Shown: positions 33,100-42,990 of the stretch, in pieces
How the letters are laid out: each line of letters begins with the position of its first letter
Position numbering within the stretch: position 1 is the stretch's first letter
NCBI GenBank assembly: GCA_903813345.2
Contig: CAIIXF020000010.1
Location: 22,267,181-22,331,180 of the forward strand
Direction of reading: 5' to 3'
DNA length: 64,000 bases
Source: Owenia fusiformis
Taxonomy: Eukaryota > Annelida > Polychaeta > Sabellida > Oweniidae
Translations under genes and position numbers: made by a program
Notes under the pieces: generated by a model
Database searches by the model: none
Seen by the model: only the letters and a program-made list of their open reading frames with translations
Told to the model about the DNA's origin: nothing

Positions 33100-36000
33100 T
33101 CATTCAGGGCCATGGGGTGTCTGAATATTTGCAATAGGATCATACTTCAAATCCCGTAGGCACTGCATTGGCCGGAACAGTCGCTCATGAGGTGGGAAAT
33201 TATCCCAGGATATCCACTCCCATCCTGAAAAAACAAGATAACTTTGCCACATTGTCAAATAAAAGTTTAAACTGAACCATCTTCGCACGCTCAGTCTTCA
33301 CTGCATTCATCGACCGACTGGGAGCCGGGTGAACGAAGATGGCTAAGAACTGTGTTGAACTGTGGTTTCATTCCTTAAAGTATGCACTTAACATCAACAA
33401 TCAGATTCATTGCATATTAATTGTTCTGACTAATGTTATCATGTTATGATACTTCATATCAATAGTAGTAATAACACCTGACAAAAATTACACAAAATTT
33501 GTTGTTCAAATTAAAAATGTATGATTATTATAAATTGATTGTCTTAAAAATAAAATAAAATGTGTATTTTAAGTTTTATCTATTTTTTTTTTGGGGGGGG
33601 GGTTATTTTGGGTGGTTAGTGTACAGTTCATACATACCAACCTTCACATTTTTCTGGCTCCAAATTTTCTGGTTCCTTCCTGAAGCTTTCATCCAACTCC
33701 CCTTGTATATACAATGTCACATAATGGTAGTTTTTCTCCAATTCAGTTGCATTAACAACCTAGAATGAATGGTAATACACTCTTAAAGTATATATCTGGT
33801 AGATTTCCATAAGCCTACAGTATATGTGTACATATTTACCTCTTGTGCTGCATTAGTACTGCTTTTAGATTTCTGGATTTTATTACCCCCACCCTATCTT
33901 TTGAAGTTTAACTGATGTTAATGATATTACTAAATACAACCCCAAATTTTTATTTACAATAAAACCTTTAGCTTATTAACATGTAAGTGACATCAACATA
34001 TTTTACTAAAATTTAGAAATAAATGGGTCATTCCATCATTTAGTGATTTACCTGAACAAATCTTGGATTAGATAATTTTATGTTGCACTCTTCTACAAGT
34101 TCCCTTTGTGCACATTCTACCCAATCTTCACTGAAATATGGAGAACATGTGTATGCAGTTCTAAAAGTAGTCTGTAACAACTAACAAAGGTCTCATAGCT
34201 TTTCTATAAGGGATGGGACAGTTACCCTAACTGTAGATCCCGTTCCGCAGTATTTGGGTATGGTATAGCAGAACCATGAACACAAGGAAGCACTTTCGGA
34301 ACAGGACACAGGTCACATTTAATAGGGGTTAACGATAATAAACTAGGGATGAAAATGAATCTGCAGACTGTGTATGATATTATTTTTCAGTTGGGCTATT
34401 TTCTAAAAACCCCATTTGGCGATCATTTGCCAAAGGAACATTATTTGTATGAGAATTAGTATACTGTTAGACTACCACTTTTGAAGATAAACAACAGTTC
34501 AGTATGTTAAGCATACCTGTATTCTAGATGTCCTCCTGGTGGAGCATACAATCCCAAGCCCATTTTGTTTTTCCTCACCCCCATTAGTACACACCCTGGG
34601 TGATGTATGGGGTCAGTCACTATCGCCCCTACCCCCACACCTGGACGGTGAGAGTTACTGTCATTGTGATTGTTAATACCTGAGGTAATATTTTCTGGAG
34701 AAATGTTGCATGATTTCTTTGACTTCAGATATCTGTTAATATCTTTGAACATTGCTCTATATAAAGTTGCTTCTGAAGAGCGATCCTTATTTATATTAGC
34801 ATCAACACTATTTGTTTCTCCTTCATTCTGAGTTTTCACTTTCTTGGGAGAAGGTTCACCAGATGAGATAATATCTGAATCCTCTCCACACTCAGCATTT
34901 GTTTTTCCAGGCTCCATTTTTAGTTCCAAAAATTCATCCATGGGAATGTCAAAAGGATTGAAGCCTAGTTTTAGAAGTTGGTTAATGGGCTCAAATAACT
35001 TATCAGGTTTTGGTAAGTCACTCCATGCTGTCCACATCCAGCCTTATAAAATAAAATAAAACCAGTGATTTAAAGAGGTAAAGCATATTAATTAAAAAAT
35101 ATCAGGGCTAACATCCAGCCTTATAAAATAAAAACCAATGATTTAAAGTGGTACAGAAACAGCACCTTAATTGAAAAACATCAGGGCTAACATTCATTTT
35201 ATGACAAGTTATTTAACATTTATGCTTAAACCCCACCTCCTTTGTTTTTGAACCTTTGTTCACATTTACTCAGAACATTTTTAACACCAACATGGTATTG
35301 AGTTGTTTTCTATCATGAAATTCGACATCCTCCCATAATAAATGGAAAACATGTCACAGACCCCAGACACAAATATGGTACAAAATATCTGTATATACCT
35401 GTACATTTATCTGGTTCTAAGTTCATTGGTTCACCCACTGTGTAGCCTACTACTGTGATTTCTATGTAATGTGACTTTGAAGCTTGGTCTACTACATTGG
35501 ATACTGTTGCTATTGCAGCTGATACTAGAGAAAGACCAGTTTCCTCAAGTGTTTCTCTGCAAGCACACTCTAACCATTCCTCACTAAAAAATACATTTTC
35601 TTGCATTGAAATGACTTCATAAAGTGCTTATACACATACAGATTAAAGAAATCAATGAAATTACATTTACTTCTGTTTTGAGATGACATCTAATTGCAGC
35701 TAAATTGAAATTCTTGTCATAATGTGAATGCATACATACATTCATATGCCTTTTCTGAATCTTAAAAGACTTGCTTAAAGTGTGAAAATTCATACTGTTA
35801 GTCAGTTAAGTTAGTCAGAAAAATATTTTTGCAATTAATAAACAGTCTGATAGAAATTAATACAGACTGAATATATTCCAAAATTATTGGTACATATCTC
35901 TGGGAAGCATTTCACCCTTAAAACATACCCTGCACAATACAACTTTGAAAATGCTCTGTATGAATGAATGTTCCTTGGTGTTATGTCCCTTGAATGGTGA

Positions 36001-36748
36001 GGGAGGGGGCATTAGACACAGTTTCTTTCACATTGGATTATGGTTTTGGATAGTTGGGGTTTGTTTTCCTTATGACTGATGTATACTTGCTGGGTTCTGT
36101 AACAATTTTTGTTCCTTTCCCTTCGGCACTTGTGCGTACATATCTATCCAATTTTTAAAAGAAATCTTCTTAAAAAAGACTGTTTTTACCAATGTTTTCC
36201 CAACAGTTTTAAATCCCTAAAAAGTTATTTTCTTGTTTTCAATATTTATTGAGTATAAGATGGTTGGTGATTTTGCAACATGCCATAGTTGATCACTTAG
36301 TAAAATGATCTACTTAAAGAATCAAACATTTGTTTTACTTACCCAAATTCTAAATGGCCACCTGGTAGTCCATATTTTGTTGTCCCAAACACATCACCTT
36401 TCCTTTGCCCTAACAGGATGCACCCTGGATGTTTCTCACTCAACACATATATACCTGAAATGACAATATTGTATCATAATGATCTACCAAATCATTTTTA
36501 ATAGCTTATCTTCTGAACAAAACATCACTTAATTGAAGCATTTAGAGAATTTCCAAAGTTGATACTTTATTTTTACATTCATATATTCATTTTTCCATAA
36601 TGCCTAAGGAAAATTGAATACAACCTGGCATCGTCATGTATGTATAGAACTCTATCTTGGACCCCTATTTTCAAACAATACGTATGCTATAAAACTTGAC
36701 AGAGACAAACTTACCAATTCCAACTTTAGGACGGCTAAGCTTCTCCAT
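33100..36748 (-). CDS. Two-domain NUDT15-like Nudix hydrolase, 392 aa
   Basis: Seven minus-strand exons join in frame: 36715-36748, 36343-36454, 35399-35583, 34517-35042, 34052-34130, 33642-33759 and 33100-33224 (1179 nt). Two full NUDT15-type Nudix domains lie in one chain, about 6-142 and 243-390, joined by a ~100-residue acidic/polar linker with a basic SPKKVKTQ patch. Nudix box 1 (G44-x5-E50-x7-R58-E59-x2-E62-E63-x-G65) is complete. Box 2 (G281..E287..R295-E296-x2-E299-E300) keeps the metal-binding REXXEE but has N302 where the consensus has Gly; human NUDT15 also lacks that Gly. Each domain ends with the NUDT15 signature PxKC-x2-W-x-W. Exon 4 carries the end of domain 1 and the start of domain 2 without a stop, so these are not two genes. 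NUDT15 hydrolyses oxidised and other (d)GTP analogues; the activity here is inferred. Confidence 0.9.
35030..35200. repeat. Tandem duplication carrying a second copy of a splice acceptor
   Basis: A ~75-bp unit is present twice in direct orientation (CATCCAGCCTTATAAAATAA near 35035 and again near 35111, each followed by a TCAGGGCTAACAT word). The first copy includes the exon 4 acceptor of the Nudix gene. The second copy has the same acceptor-like bases, upstream in transcription, and could act as a cryptic acceptor. Confidence 0.7.
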
Positions 36749-37177
36749 GTCCACACTGGAATAGAAAGGGGGTATTTACAATTAGAGAGGTTAAGCAACA
36801 AATTACAATTTAAACCGCAAACGGGAATGCTCGCACAGGTTTTTACAGGATGTGACATATCATATTCTACTTGTTTCCTGGTTCATAGAAATGTAGAATT
36901 GCAAAGTCTAAGTAGGTGGTTCTATAAAGAGCCACAATCACAAAAAGCGCAGAAATAAATTGCATACAAAAAAATTGGGAGTACAGTTATTTATTTCAAT
37001 ATGCAGTATATAGTAAACCTAACGCCTCTGGTAATTTTGGGGAAAATAGCTTCCTGGTACATATAGGTGATACTTGTTTTTTATCATTTTTTCATTTTTG
37101 TTTCCTCCCCAACTCATTTCTTGATGATTGAATGTAAGTATAGTCTAAAGCAACATAAGATCTATTATAGAACAGCC

Positions 37178-37955
37178 TTTGATCGCCAACAATAAGCCAC
37201 AAGAGAATTGTAATGGCTGAAACTGAAATACTGAATTCAGATGCTTACTTTATGTATCCAAATGCTTCCTACAACTCCATCCTCCATTTGCAAAAGTCTC
37301 TTTACCCTTGAGTGGATATTTTCTAGCGAGAAATCAAAATGGCGGTATTGTCGTTAATTCACTACACAGAGACAAACTTACCAATTTTAGGATGGCTAAG
37401 CTCCTCCATGTCTACACTAGAAAAGGAAGGGCACATTTACTTTTAGAGAGGTAGCATCCGGTGAATTTTGAATAAACTTAAAAAATGGCTGAACTTCCAG
37501 CATATCTCATTCGAAAATCACCATAGATTTCAAATGCTATACTTCGCAATTTCTGTCAAAATGGCCATTTTGATTTTGAAGTTTAACGCGAATTGCGAAT
37601 ATGTGATTGTCACATATTTTGTCTTGTTTTAGCTCTTCCCCCTCTCCCCCCTTGACTGAATCTTTGAAGGTGACTGAAGCGAGCCCGCTTGGAATTGGAG
37701 GTATTCAAAATGTGGATATAAGCAATAAAATTTGAACCAAGGTGTCCAAAAGTTGGACCATAGTGTTCTAATTTGGACCAAGGTGTTCACAATTTGAAGG
37801 AAGGTGTTCAACATTTGTAAATCACTCATTTTAGGTGTACCCAGGTTGACAGGCCTGATGTAGGGAACAATTGGAGATATAGAATAAGCAGCTGAATTCA
37901 GTATTTCAGTTTCAGCCATCACAATTCTCAAGCGGCTTATTGTTGGTGATCAAAG
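37178..37955. mobile_element. Inverted-repeat element holding a copy of Nudix exon 1
   Basis: Left arm 37178-37246 (starts CTTTGATCGCCAACAATAAG, then TGGCTGAAACTGAAATAC) and right arm 37888-37955 are inverted copies with few mismatches over about 68 bp. The element is about 780 bp and has no coding region of its own. No clear target duplication is seen; AACAG occurs at both sides with one base offset. Inside, 37369-37456 is a direct copy of 36699-36788, the first coding exon of the Nudix gene with its flanks. Confidence 0.75.
37382..37409 (-). other. Second copy of Nudix exon 1 (alternative first exon or captured exon)
   Basis: On the minus strand this copy encodes MEELSHPKIG up to a perfect GTAAGT donor, against [12 protein letters not shown] in the exon at 36715-36748. 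It is 6 nt shorter but ends in the same phase, so splicing to exon 2 would also give an open protein lacking two residues of the first beta strand. The copy lies inside the inverted-repeat element 37178-37955. It could be an alternative first exon or an inert captured piece. Confidence 0.6.
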
Positions 37956-38289
37956 AAACAGTCCTTTAGTCCAGCCTTTGGAAAAGGTAAGTTTTATCTA
38001 TATTGTAAAAATTATGACTAGGTGTCATGCAGGAAGCTATCAAGAAATGAGTTGTGGAAAAAACAAAAATAAAAATATATGTCACACCAGAGAATCCAAA
38101 CCCTATATCTTGCGATCTTGGTACTCTAATACTGCCTATGAATTCGAAGAAACCCTTGATTGCCATCTATATGCACAGATAAGTAGAATTCCCATTCCAT
38201 TTCTTAATGTCTATTGTGCATGCACCTCGTGATGTGATTGGTTCACTCACAAAATTAAGGCAGAACATACCGCCTGCTAATTTTGCAAT

Positions 38290-39040
38290 CCAGACTTGAG
38301 TCAACGTTTCTTTCGAAACTTACTGACATATAATTTTACCAGGATTGGAAACAAGTAGGCAGCGCTTTGGCAGAAGGTCACGTGATCCCCTCTTCATGAA
38401 GAGGCATTATTGGTTAACTCTTGGAAAACTTGTGCTTGTGATTGATCACGTGATCATATCGTGCTATTTGATTGGTCATCGTATGGACTGATGTACATAA
38501 TTCTGAAAACGTCATCCATTGACAAAACTCTGACTGGATCTTACCAGTCAAAAAGAAACAGTCAAATGAGGCTAATAGATACAATTACAGTTATAATTTC
38601 GAGTGATAGGATACTATAAGACTCTTGTATACATGTAGCTTTGCAAGTTCAAGTCACCAAGATGAGCTAATTAGGCGAGAATTGGTAAATAAAACAGGGT
38701 AACTTTTTTTAGAATTCCTGTTTCCAATCCTTGTAAAATTGTACATCCTCCGATCACAGGGCTTCAAAATCCAGAATATATTCTTTCTTTTTACCCCCTG
38801 CGATAAGCAGTTAGCATTTTCCCGATTAAGAACTCGCAATCTGATTGGCTGTCGCAACATTGCGACAGAAATCATGTATAAGGCATTGCGCATAATTAGA
38901 TCATGTGATTCAGTTTAATCGGGCGCTCCCAAATTGGTTATTGCAGGGGTAAGAAGGAGGTACGGATTCTGGATACCTGCTTAGGAGGATGAAAATTGTA
39001 TGGCAGTAAGTTTTGAAAGAAACGTTGACTCAAGTCTGTG
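38290..39040. mobile_element. 751-bp hAT-like element with 8-bp target duplication
   Basis: The ends are inverted copies over about 55 bp (CAGACTTGAGTCAACGTTTC and its complement near 39017-39038). TTTGCAAT lies at 38282-38289 and again at 39041-39048, a perfect 8-bp duplication of the kind made by hAT transposases. A second, inner inverted repeat (AGGATTGGAAACA near 38341 against TGTTTCCAATCCT near 38720) suggests a nested or composite origin. No transposase is present. Confidence 0.8.
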
Positions 39041-39179
39041 TTTGCAATGGTGTTAGATTTACAGCATTATCTCGCTAGAATAACATGACATCCACATTTG
39101 GAAAATCGTAACTTAGATTGAATGGTTTTATCCCGAAATTACTTTCCATGATCTATTGATCCTTGCATGCTGTTTTGGT

Positions 39180-39765
39180 CATAGGCCAAGGGAAAAGTAA
39201 TAGTAAGCTGTATAAGAAGAGACAGGTCCACAAGTAAGATTGAAATTTTTTCAATTTTTTTTAGTCTTGGCACTAGTTCTCCTTACTGGTATCAAATTGT
39301 ATTACCAAATCTCTCCAAAATCTTCTTCAAAGTGTTTTTCAAACTTATATCATTGTTTTTTTCAAATCTTTATCTAAAAACTGCATATAATACTGCATAT
39401 AAAACAACAACTATGGATATCTGCAATTGCCTGGCAAGCTGAAACTGATTGTCACTGCTGGAGGTCAGGGAGGTCAGCATTGACCAATCAGATCACTTGT
39501 TTACTAATGAACTTGCCAAGCAATTGCAGGTTTTCAGAAATTCTCTCTTTTAGACAGCATTATTCACTCTATATCATCTGACTGAGTTTCAATCTTAGGT
39601 AAGAGCTACAAACTATCAATTTTCTATCAACTCCCCATGGCTTTTTGGAAATAATACACTAAATATTGTTGAAATCTCCATCTTAACAAGTGGTCTAAGT
39701 CAGAGTTGTTCACCTGTCTCTTCTATATAGCCTACGGCTTACTATTACTTTACCCTTGGCCTATG
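39180..39765. mobile_element. 586-bp hAT-like element with 8-bp target duplication
   Basis: The termini CATAGGCCAAGGG and CCCTTGGCCTATG are perfect inverted repeats and the arms extend through AAAGTAATAGTAAGC and AGAAGAGACAGGT. GTTTTGGT flanks both ends (39172-39179 and 39766-39773). An inner inverted repeat (GCAATTGCCTGGCAAG near 39422 and CTTGCCAAGCAATTGC near 39519) marks the centre. It is non-autonomous. Confidence 0.83.
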
Positions 39766-40193
39766 GTTTTGGTGCAATATCTGTTGGTATTACAGTAGTC
39801 ATATAAATCTGACCCTCGTATGATGTTATTTGTTGTTATTTTTTCTGATTTGGATATTTATTTTTTCTTATTTTCTTGCATACGAGGGTCATACACACTA
39901 GCGCTTATATATTGCGGGAATTGCTTTCCTGGCATGTCTACCCAACCAAATTCACACAAATGATAAATTAATTTCTTTGCTTCAACTATAAAGTATTTAA
40001 TCTTACCTAAGGCACGTAAAACGCTTGGTAATTGAAGAAATATAAGCACGCTGCTAAATTTTAAAATTTTCTCATTTTGCCTACCAAGGTCACTTCCGGG
40101 TTAATCTGATAGTCTAGATATAAAACTATATCAAACGAAATCATAAGTTTTTGTTACACGCAGATTCAGTTGAAAGGGAAGCAGTGTTGTTAA

Positions 40194-40597
40194 GGTTCAG
40201 CTGGAAAGTAACATTTTGGTAAAAAATTGCTATACCTGCACATGTTATTTTCTGGTACAAAATTAAGTATGAAGGCATGTGTGTATTTCCTTGCTTTTTT
40301 CAGGAAAGTATCATTACACTGTCTACTTTTAGTAAACCTGGAAACAGGTCAATGGTAGCACCTGTGTTGTCCGGAAACTTTGAAAGAAAATTTGGAAAAA
40401 AAGAAAGTGTGAAATATCAGAATTTCCTGGAGTTCCCATTGAACTCCTACTAGATATTCTTAAAGAAGACAATGTAATGATACTTTCCTGAATAAAGCAA
40501 GGAAATTGACACATGCCTTCATACTTTATTTTGTACCAGAAAATAACATGTGCTGGTATAGCAATTTTTTACCAAAATGTTACTTTCCAGCTGTACC
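40194..40597. mobile_element. 404-bp piggyBac-like MITE with ~125-bp inverted arms, TTAA flanked
   Basis: TTAA lies at 40190-40193 and 40598-40601. The element starts GGTTCAGCTGGAAAGTAAC and ends GTTACTTTCCAGCTGTACC. Its arms of about 125 bp are almost perfect inverted copies (through TTTTCTGGTACAAAAT and AGGAAAGTATCATTACA). TTAA targeting is the mark of piggyBac transposases. The high arm identity suggests it is younger than the MULE-like element it sits in. Confidence 0.87.
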
Positions 40598-40888
40598 TTA
40601 AGAAGGGAAGTTATTTGGAAAAGTTATTGTGTCAAAATGAGAAAAGTAATAAGTAGCAGAGAACGGCTTTGGAATCGATCTCTGTGTAATAAATAATTAT
40701 GATTCCGTTTCGATACATGTTATACATTTAGACTACCGGAAACAACATTCAGCAACATGGCGGGCGATAATGAAAATATAATTCAGTTGATTATATTTCG
40801 TCAATTATCAAGCGTTTTACATGTCTAAGGTAAGATTTAACACTTTGATGTTGGAGCTAAATAATTACGAAATAATTTGTGTGACTTT

Positions 40889-41190
40889 CAAGGAGGATTG
40901 GCTCCCAGAGTGCACCACCGATATTCTGTCCCATATATGGGATTATGGGTATGTCGTAATACAAAATTCGACGCCATTTTGTTCACTTCAACATTTAAAT
41001 CGTGAATTTTGGTCTTATTTCCAAACGAAAAATTCCAAAACTCACAAGAAATGATCGAGATATTGGTTCAAATCTTTTGAACTGTTTATTTTGAATTTAT
41101 AGTCGGTTTTAATTTCAGAAAATAACGACATTTCGACGTTTTCATTGTTGGAAAATATCGAGTTTCGATCCTGGGAGCCAATCCTCCTTG
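40889..41190. mobile_element. 302-bp MULE-like MITE with 9-bp target duplication
   Basis: The terminal repeats CAAGGAGGATTGGCTCCCAG and its exact complement are perfect over 20 bp. TGTGACTTT occurs directly before (40880-40888) and after (41191-41199) the element. It sits in the right arm of the older element 39796-41369; the uninterrupted left arm has the empty site. Confidence 0.9.
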
Positions 41191-41579
41191 TGTGACTTTG
41201 GTTAGCATGGTAACTATGGTTACCAAGACAGGCCAGAAAAGCGTTTACCGCAATTTGTTCCATATAATATCTACGACCGTGTATGCAAAGAAAATGATAA
41301 AAAATAAATATCCAAATAAGAACAAGGAATATCGAAGAACAGCATACAACGGTCGGATTTATATGACTAGTATTACAGTGGGCGATAATATGTGATTAAC
41401 ACATGTGTCTGCTGAATACAGATACATACGAATAGTGTTTTGATAAAAAATACTCAGGGACAAGCAAGTATTATATACAATTTATAAAACATGACATTGT
41501 GTCAAATATTAAACACTGTATTAGTGTATTTAGTGATTTACCTTTCATTCAGCTTTTGTTTTTAAAATTTGAAAGTAGG

Positions 41580-42180
41580 GAGTCGGGGCAATCTGCGCGA
41601 GGTTCGGTTTTTACTTGGTTCGGTTTTTCTTTAAGGGAAGTACGTCACTCCCATGATTCAAAGTGCTTTGCTGTCATCGGTTCGGTTTAAGTTTGTACAA
41701 CAAACGTCTACAAATCCGGGGCAGGTTGATAATTTGTCATTACATTTGTTTTTGGTGTATTTTTGACACGAAACAAAAAGATCCCCGCAAATATGGTGTA
41801 TTATGGGTAAGGACTGCTGTGAAATAATGAACGTAAGTGACATCTATCTGAAATTAAATGTTCTTATTAAGTTACTCATTGCGCATGCGTCATAATAATT
41901 TGAACCAATTAAATTGCTGGCTTTAATACGCATGCGCCAAAAACCGAATCAAAAAATGGAATCTCGCGCAGATTGCCTCCAAGGAGGATTGGCTCCCAGA
42001 ATGCAACACCGATATTCTGCAAAACAATCACCTAGCGATAGCTTTGTTGGAGAGTATCGGGTCATTCTCCATGCAGTCGTACAAATTATAAAGACACGAA
42101 TAGCAAATGACGCATGCGTGGAGATTAAAGAATATCGAGTTGGAACCCTGGCTTCCAATCCTCCTTGGATTGCCTCTAGT
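41580..42180. mobile_element. Inverted-repeat element with another MITE at its right end
   Basis: GGCAATCTGCGCGAG near 41585 is inverted at 41962-41977 (CTCGCGCAGATTGCC), with related TTCGGTTTTT words beside both. GAAAGTAGG flanks the whole structure (41571-41579 and 42181-42189), consistent with a 9-bp duplication. The right end is split by the MITE at 41980-42167. The exact outer ends are uncertain by a few bases. Confidence 0.68.
41980..42167. mobile_element. 188-bp MULE-like MITE with 9-bp target duplication
   Basis: It belongs to the same family as the element at 40889: the ends are CAAGGAGGATTGG and CCAATCCTCCTTG, with GATATTCTG/GAATATC inside both. GATTGCCTC flanks it perfectly (41971-41979 and 42168-42176). 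It landed in the terminal repeat of the element 41580-42180. Confidence 0.9.
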
Positions 42181-42410
42181 GAAAGTAGGTCAGATTTGGT
42201 AGCTACATTAGGATGGAATTATTTGAATCTCCTTTCTTGTAATATTGCAGGTTTGTTTGAAACTATTGCTGATATTTCTATAATATTATCATATATGTAT
42301 ATCTTAATGTGAGTTATTTTTAAGTGATCAAAGGTGTAAGACTAAACCTAAAATGAGCGTAGCTTTTATCAAAATATGAAATTAAATCGTGAATACCCTA
42401 ATACCGTCTC

Positions 42411-42600
42411 TGTTCCGGTAAAATATTTGTTTTTACTTGCCTGCAAAACCTGAAAACAGTTCAAATAGTGAAGGTATTCTTGCCCAGATTCATTCAGCAA
42501 CTTTATTACAGTGAAGAGACACTCTGCAACGTTTTGATCTACCCATTTACCAGGTAAGACTAGGACTACACTAGACTTCTCAAGTTGGATTACATCTAGA
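42411..42600 (-). other. Orphan exon-like open stretch
   Basis: On the minus strand this reads LDVIQLEKSSVVLVLPGK, then WVDQNVAECLFTVIKLLNES, and continues to a CFQVLQ segment. The residue composition is protein-like, with hydrophobic and charged residues alternating. It is cut on its 5' side by the inverted-repeat element that begins at 42600. I do not recognise it. It may be a broken exon of a lost gene or chance. Confidence 0.25.
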
Positions 42601-42990
42601 GTCCATTTCACTGCTTCATTTCGTCAGTAGAACGGCAAAAATAAGAAATTGGGAGACCATTGTGCAATAATATATGGAAAAGTATATTCATAATGTACAT
42701 GGATGGCATTTGTATATCTTGGATTGCTTCTAGTTTGGCTTATAGAGTGTGTTGCCTCTTATATTTGGATGTTTCTCTGCCATGTTATTTTTCAATAAGA
42801 TTAACATGGCTGAAATTCTTCAAATTACAAGACGGCATAGGCTTATTGCACAAAAAACTAAAAAATCTGAAATATACAAATGTCATTCATGTACATTATG
42901 AATATAATTTTCCATATATCATTGCACAATGGTCTCCCAATTTCTTATTTTTGCCGTTCTACTGACGAAATGAAGCAGTGAAATGGACTT
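42600..42990. mobile_element. 391-bp MITE with ~115-bp inverted arms
   Basis: The arms begin AGTCCATTTCACTGC and end with the complement GCAGTGAAATGGACT. They pair for about 115 bp through AAGAAATTGGGAGACCATTG with few mismatches. TA (or TAG) lies at both outer edges, fitting Tc1/mariner or PIF-like targeting; the sequence does not decide which. Confidence 0.82.

Larger units (their letters stand above)
39796..41369. mobile_element. MULE-like element with long (~300 bp) inverted arms, two younger insertions inside
   Basis: The outer ends TAGTCATATAAATC and GATTTATATGACTA are perfect inverted repeats and GTATTACAG flanks both (39787-39795 and 41370-41378), a 9-bp duplication. The left arm (39796-40100) and the right arm (40740-41369) are diverged inverted copies; shared words include AAATAAATATCCAAAT and CAAGCGTTTTAC. 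The right arm is interrupted by a 302-bp MITE at 40889 and the centre by a TTAA element at 40194. Long terminal inverted repeats with 9-bp duplications are typical of Mutator-like elements. No transposase is present. Confidence 0.85.

Noticed and set aside
31281-33159. Long open frames on both strands through the 57-bp array (up to 459 codons)
   Set aside because: The unit length is a multiple of three and the unit lacks stops in one frame per strand, so open frames arise automatically. The peptide is a monotonous 19-residue repeat with no sign of a start, splice sites or codon bias.
35313-35606. The 35.3-35.6 kb Nudix segment as a separate single-exon gene
   Set aside because: It lacks its own N terminus. 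Splice sites and phases join it to exon 2 upstream and exon 4 downstream, restoring a perfect Nudix box across the junction.
36614-36958. 114-codon plus-strand frame over Nudix exon 1
   Set aside because: It runs antisense to the first exon and promoter of the Nudix gene, shows no recognisable domain and has no splice support.
39811-39890. Separate 80-bp MITE (GACCCTCGTATG..CATACGAGGGTC)
   Set aside because: The same hairpin is present, diverged, in the other arm of the long-arm element (near 41275-41355), so it is part of that element and not an independent insertion.
41914-42312. 132-codon plus-strand frame
   Set aside because: It is made mostly of a MITE with intact inverted repeats and the end of another element, so it has no continuous gene origin.
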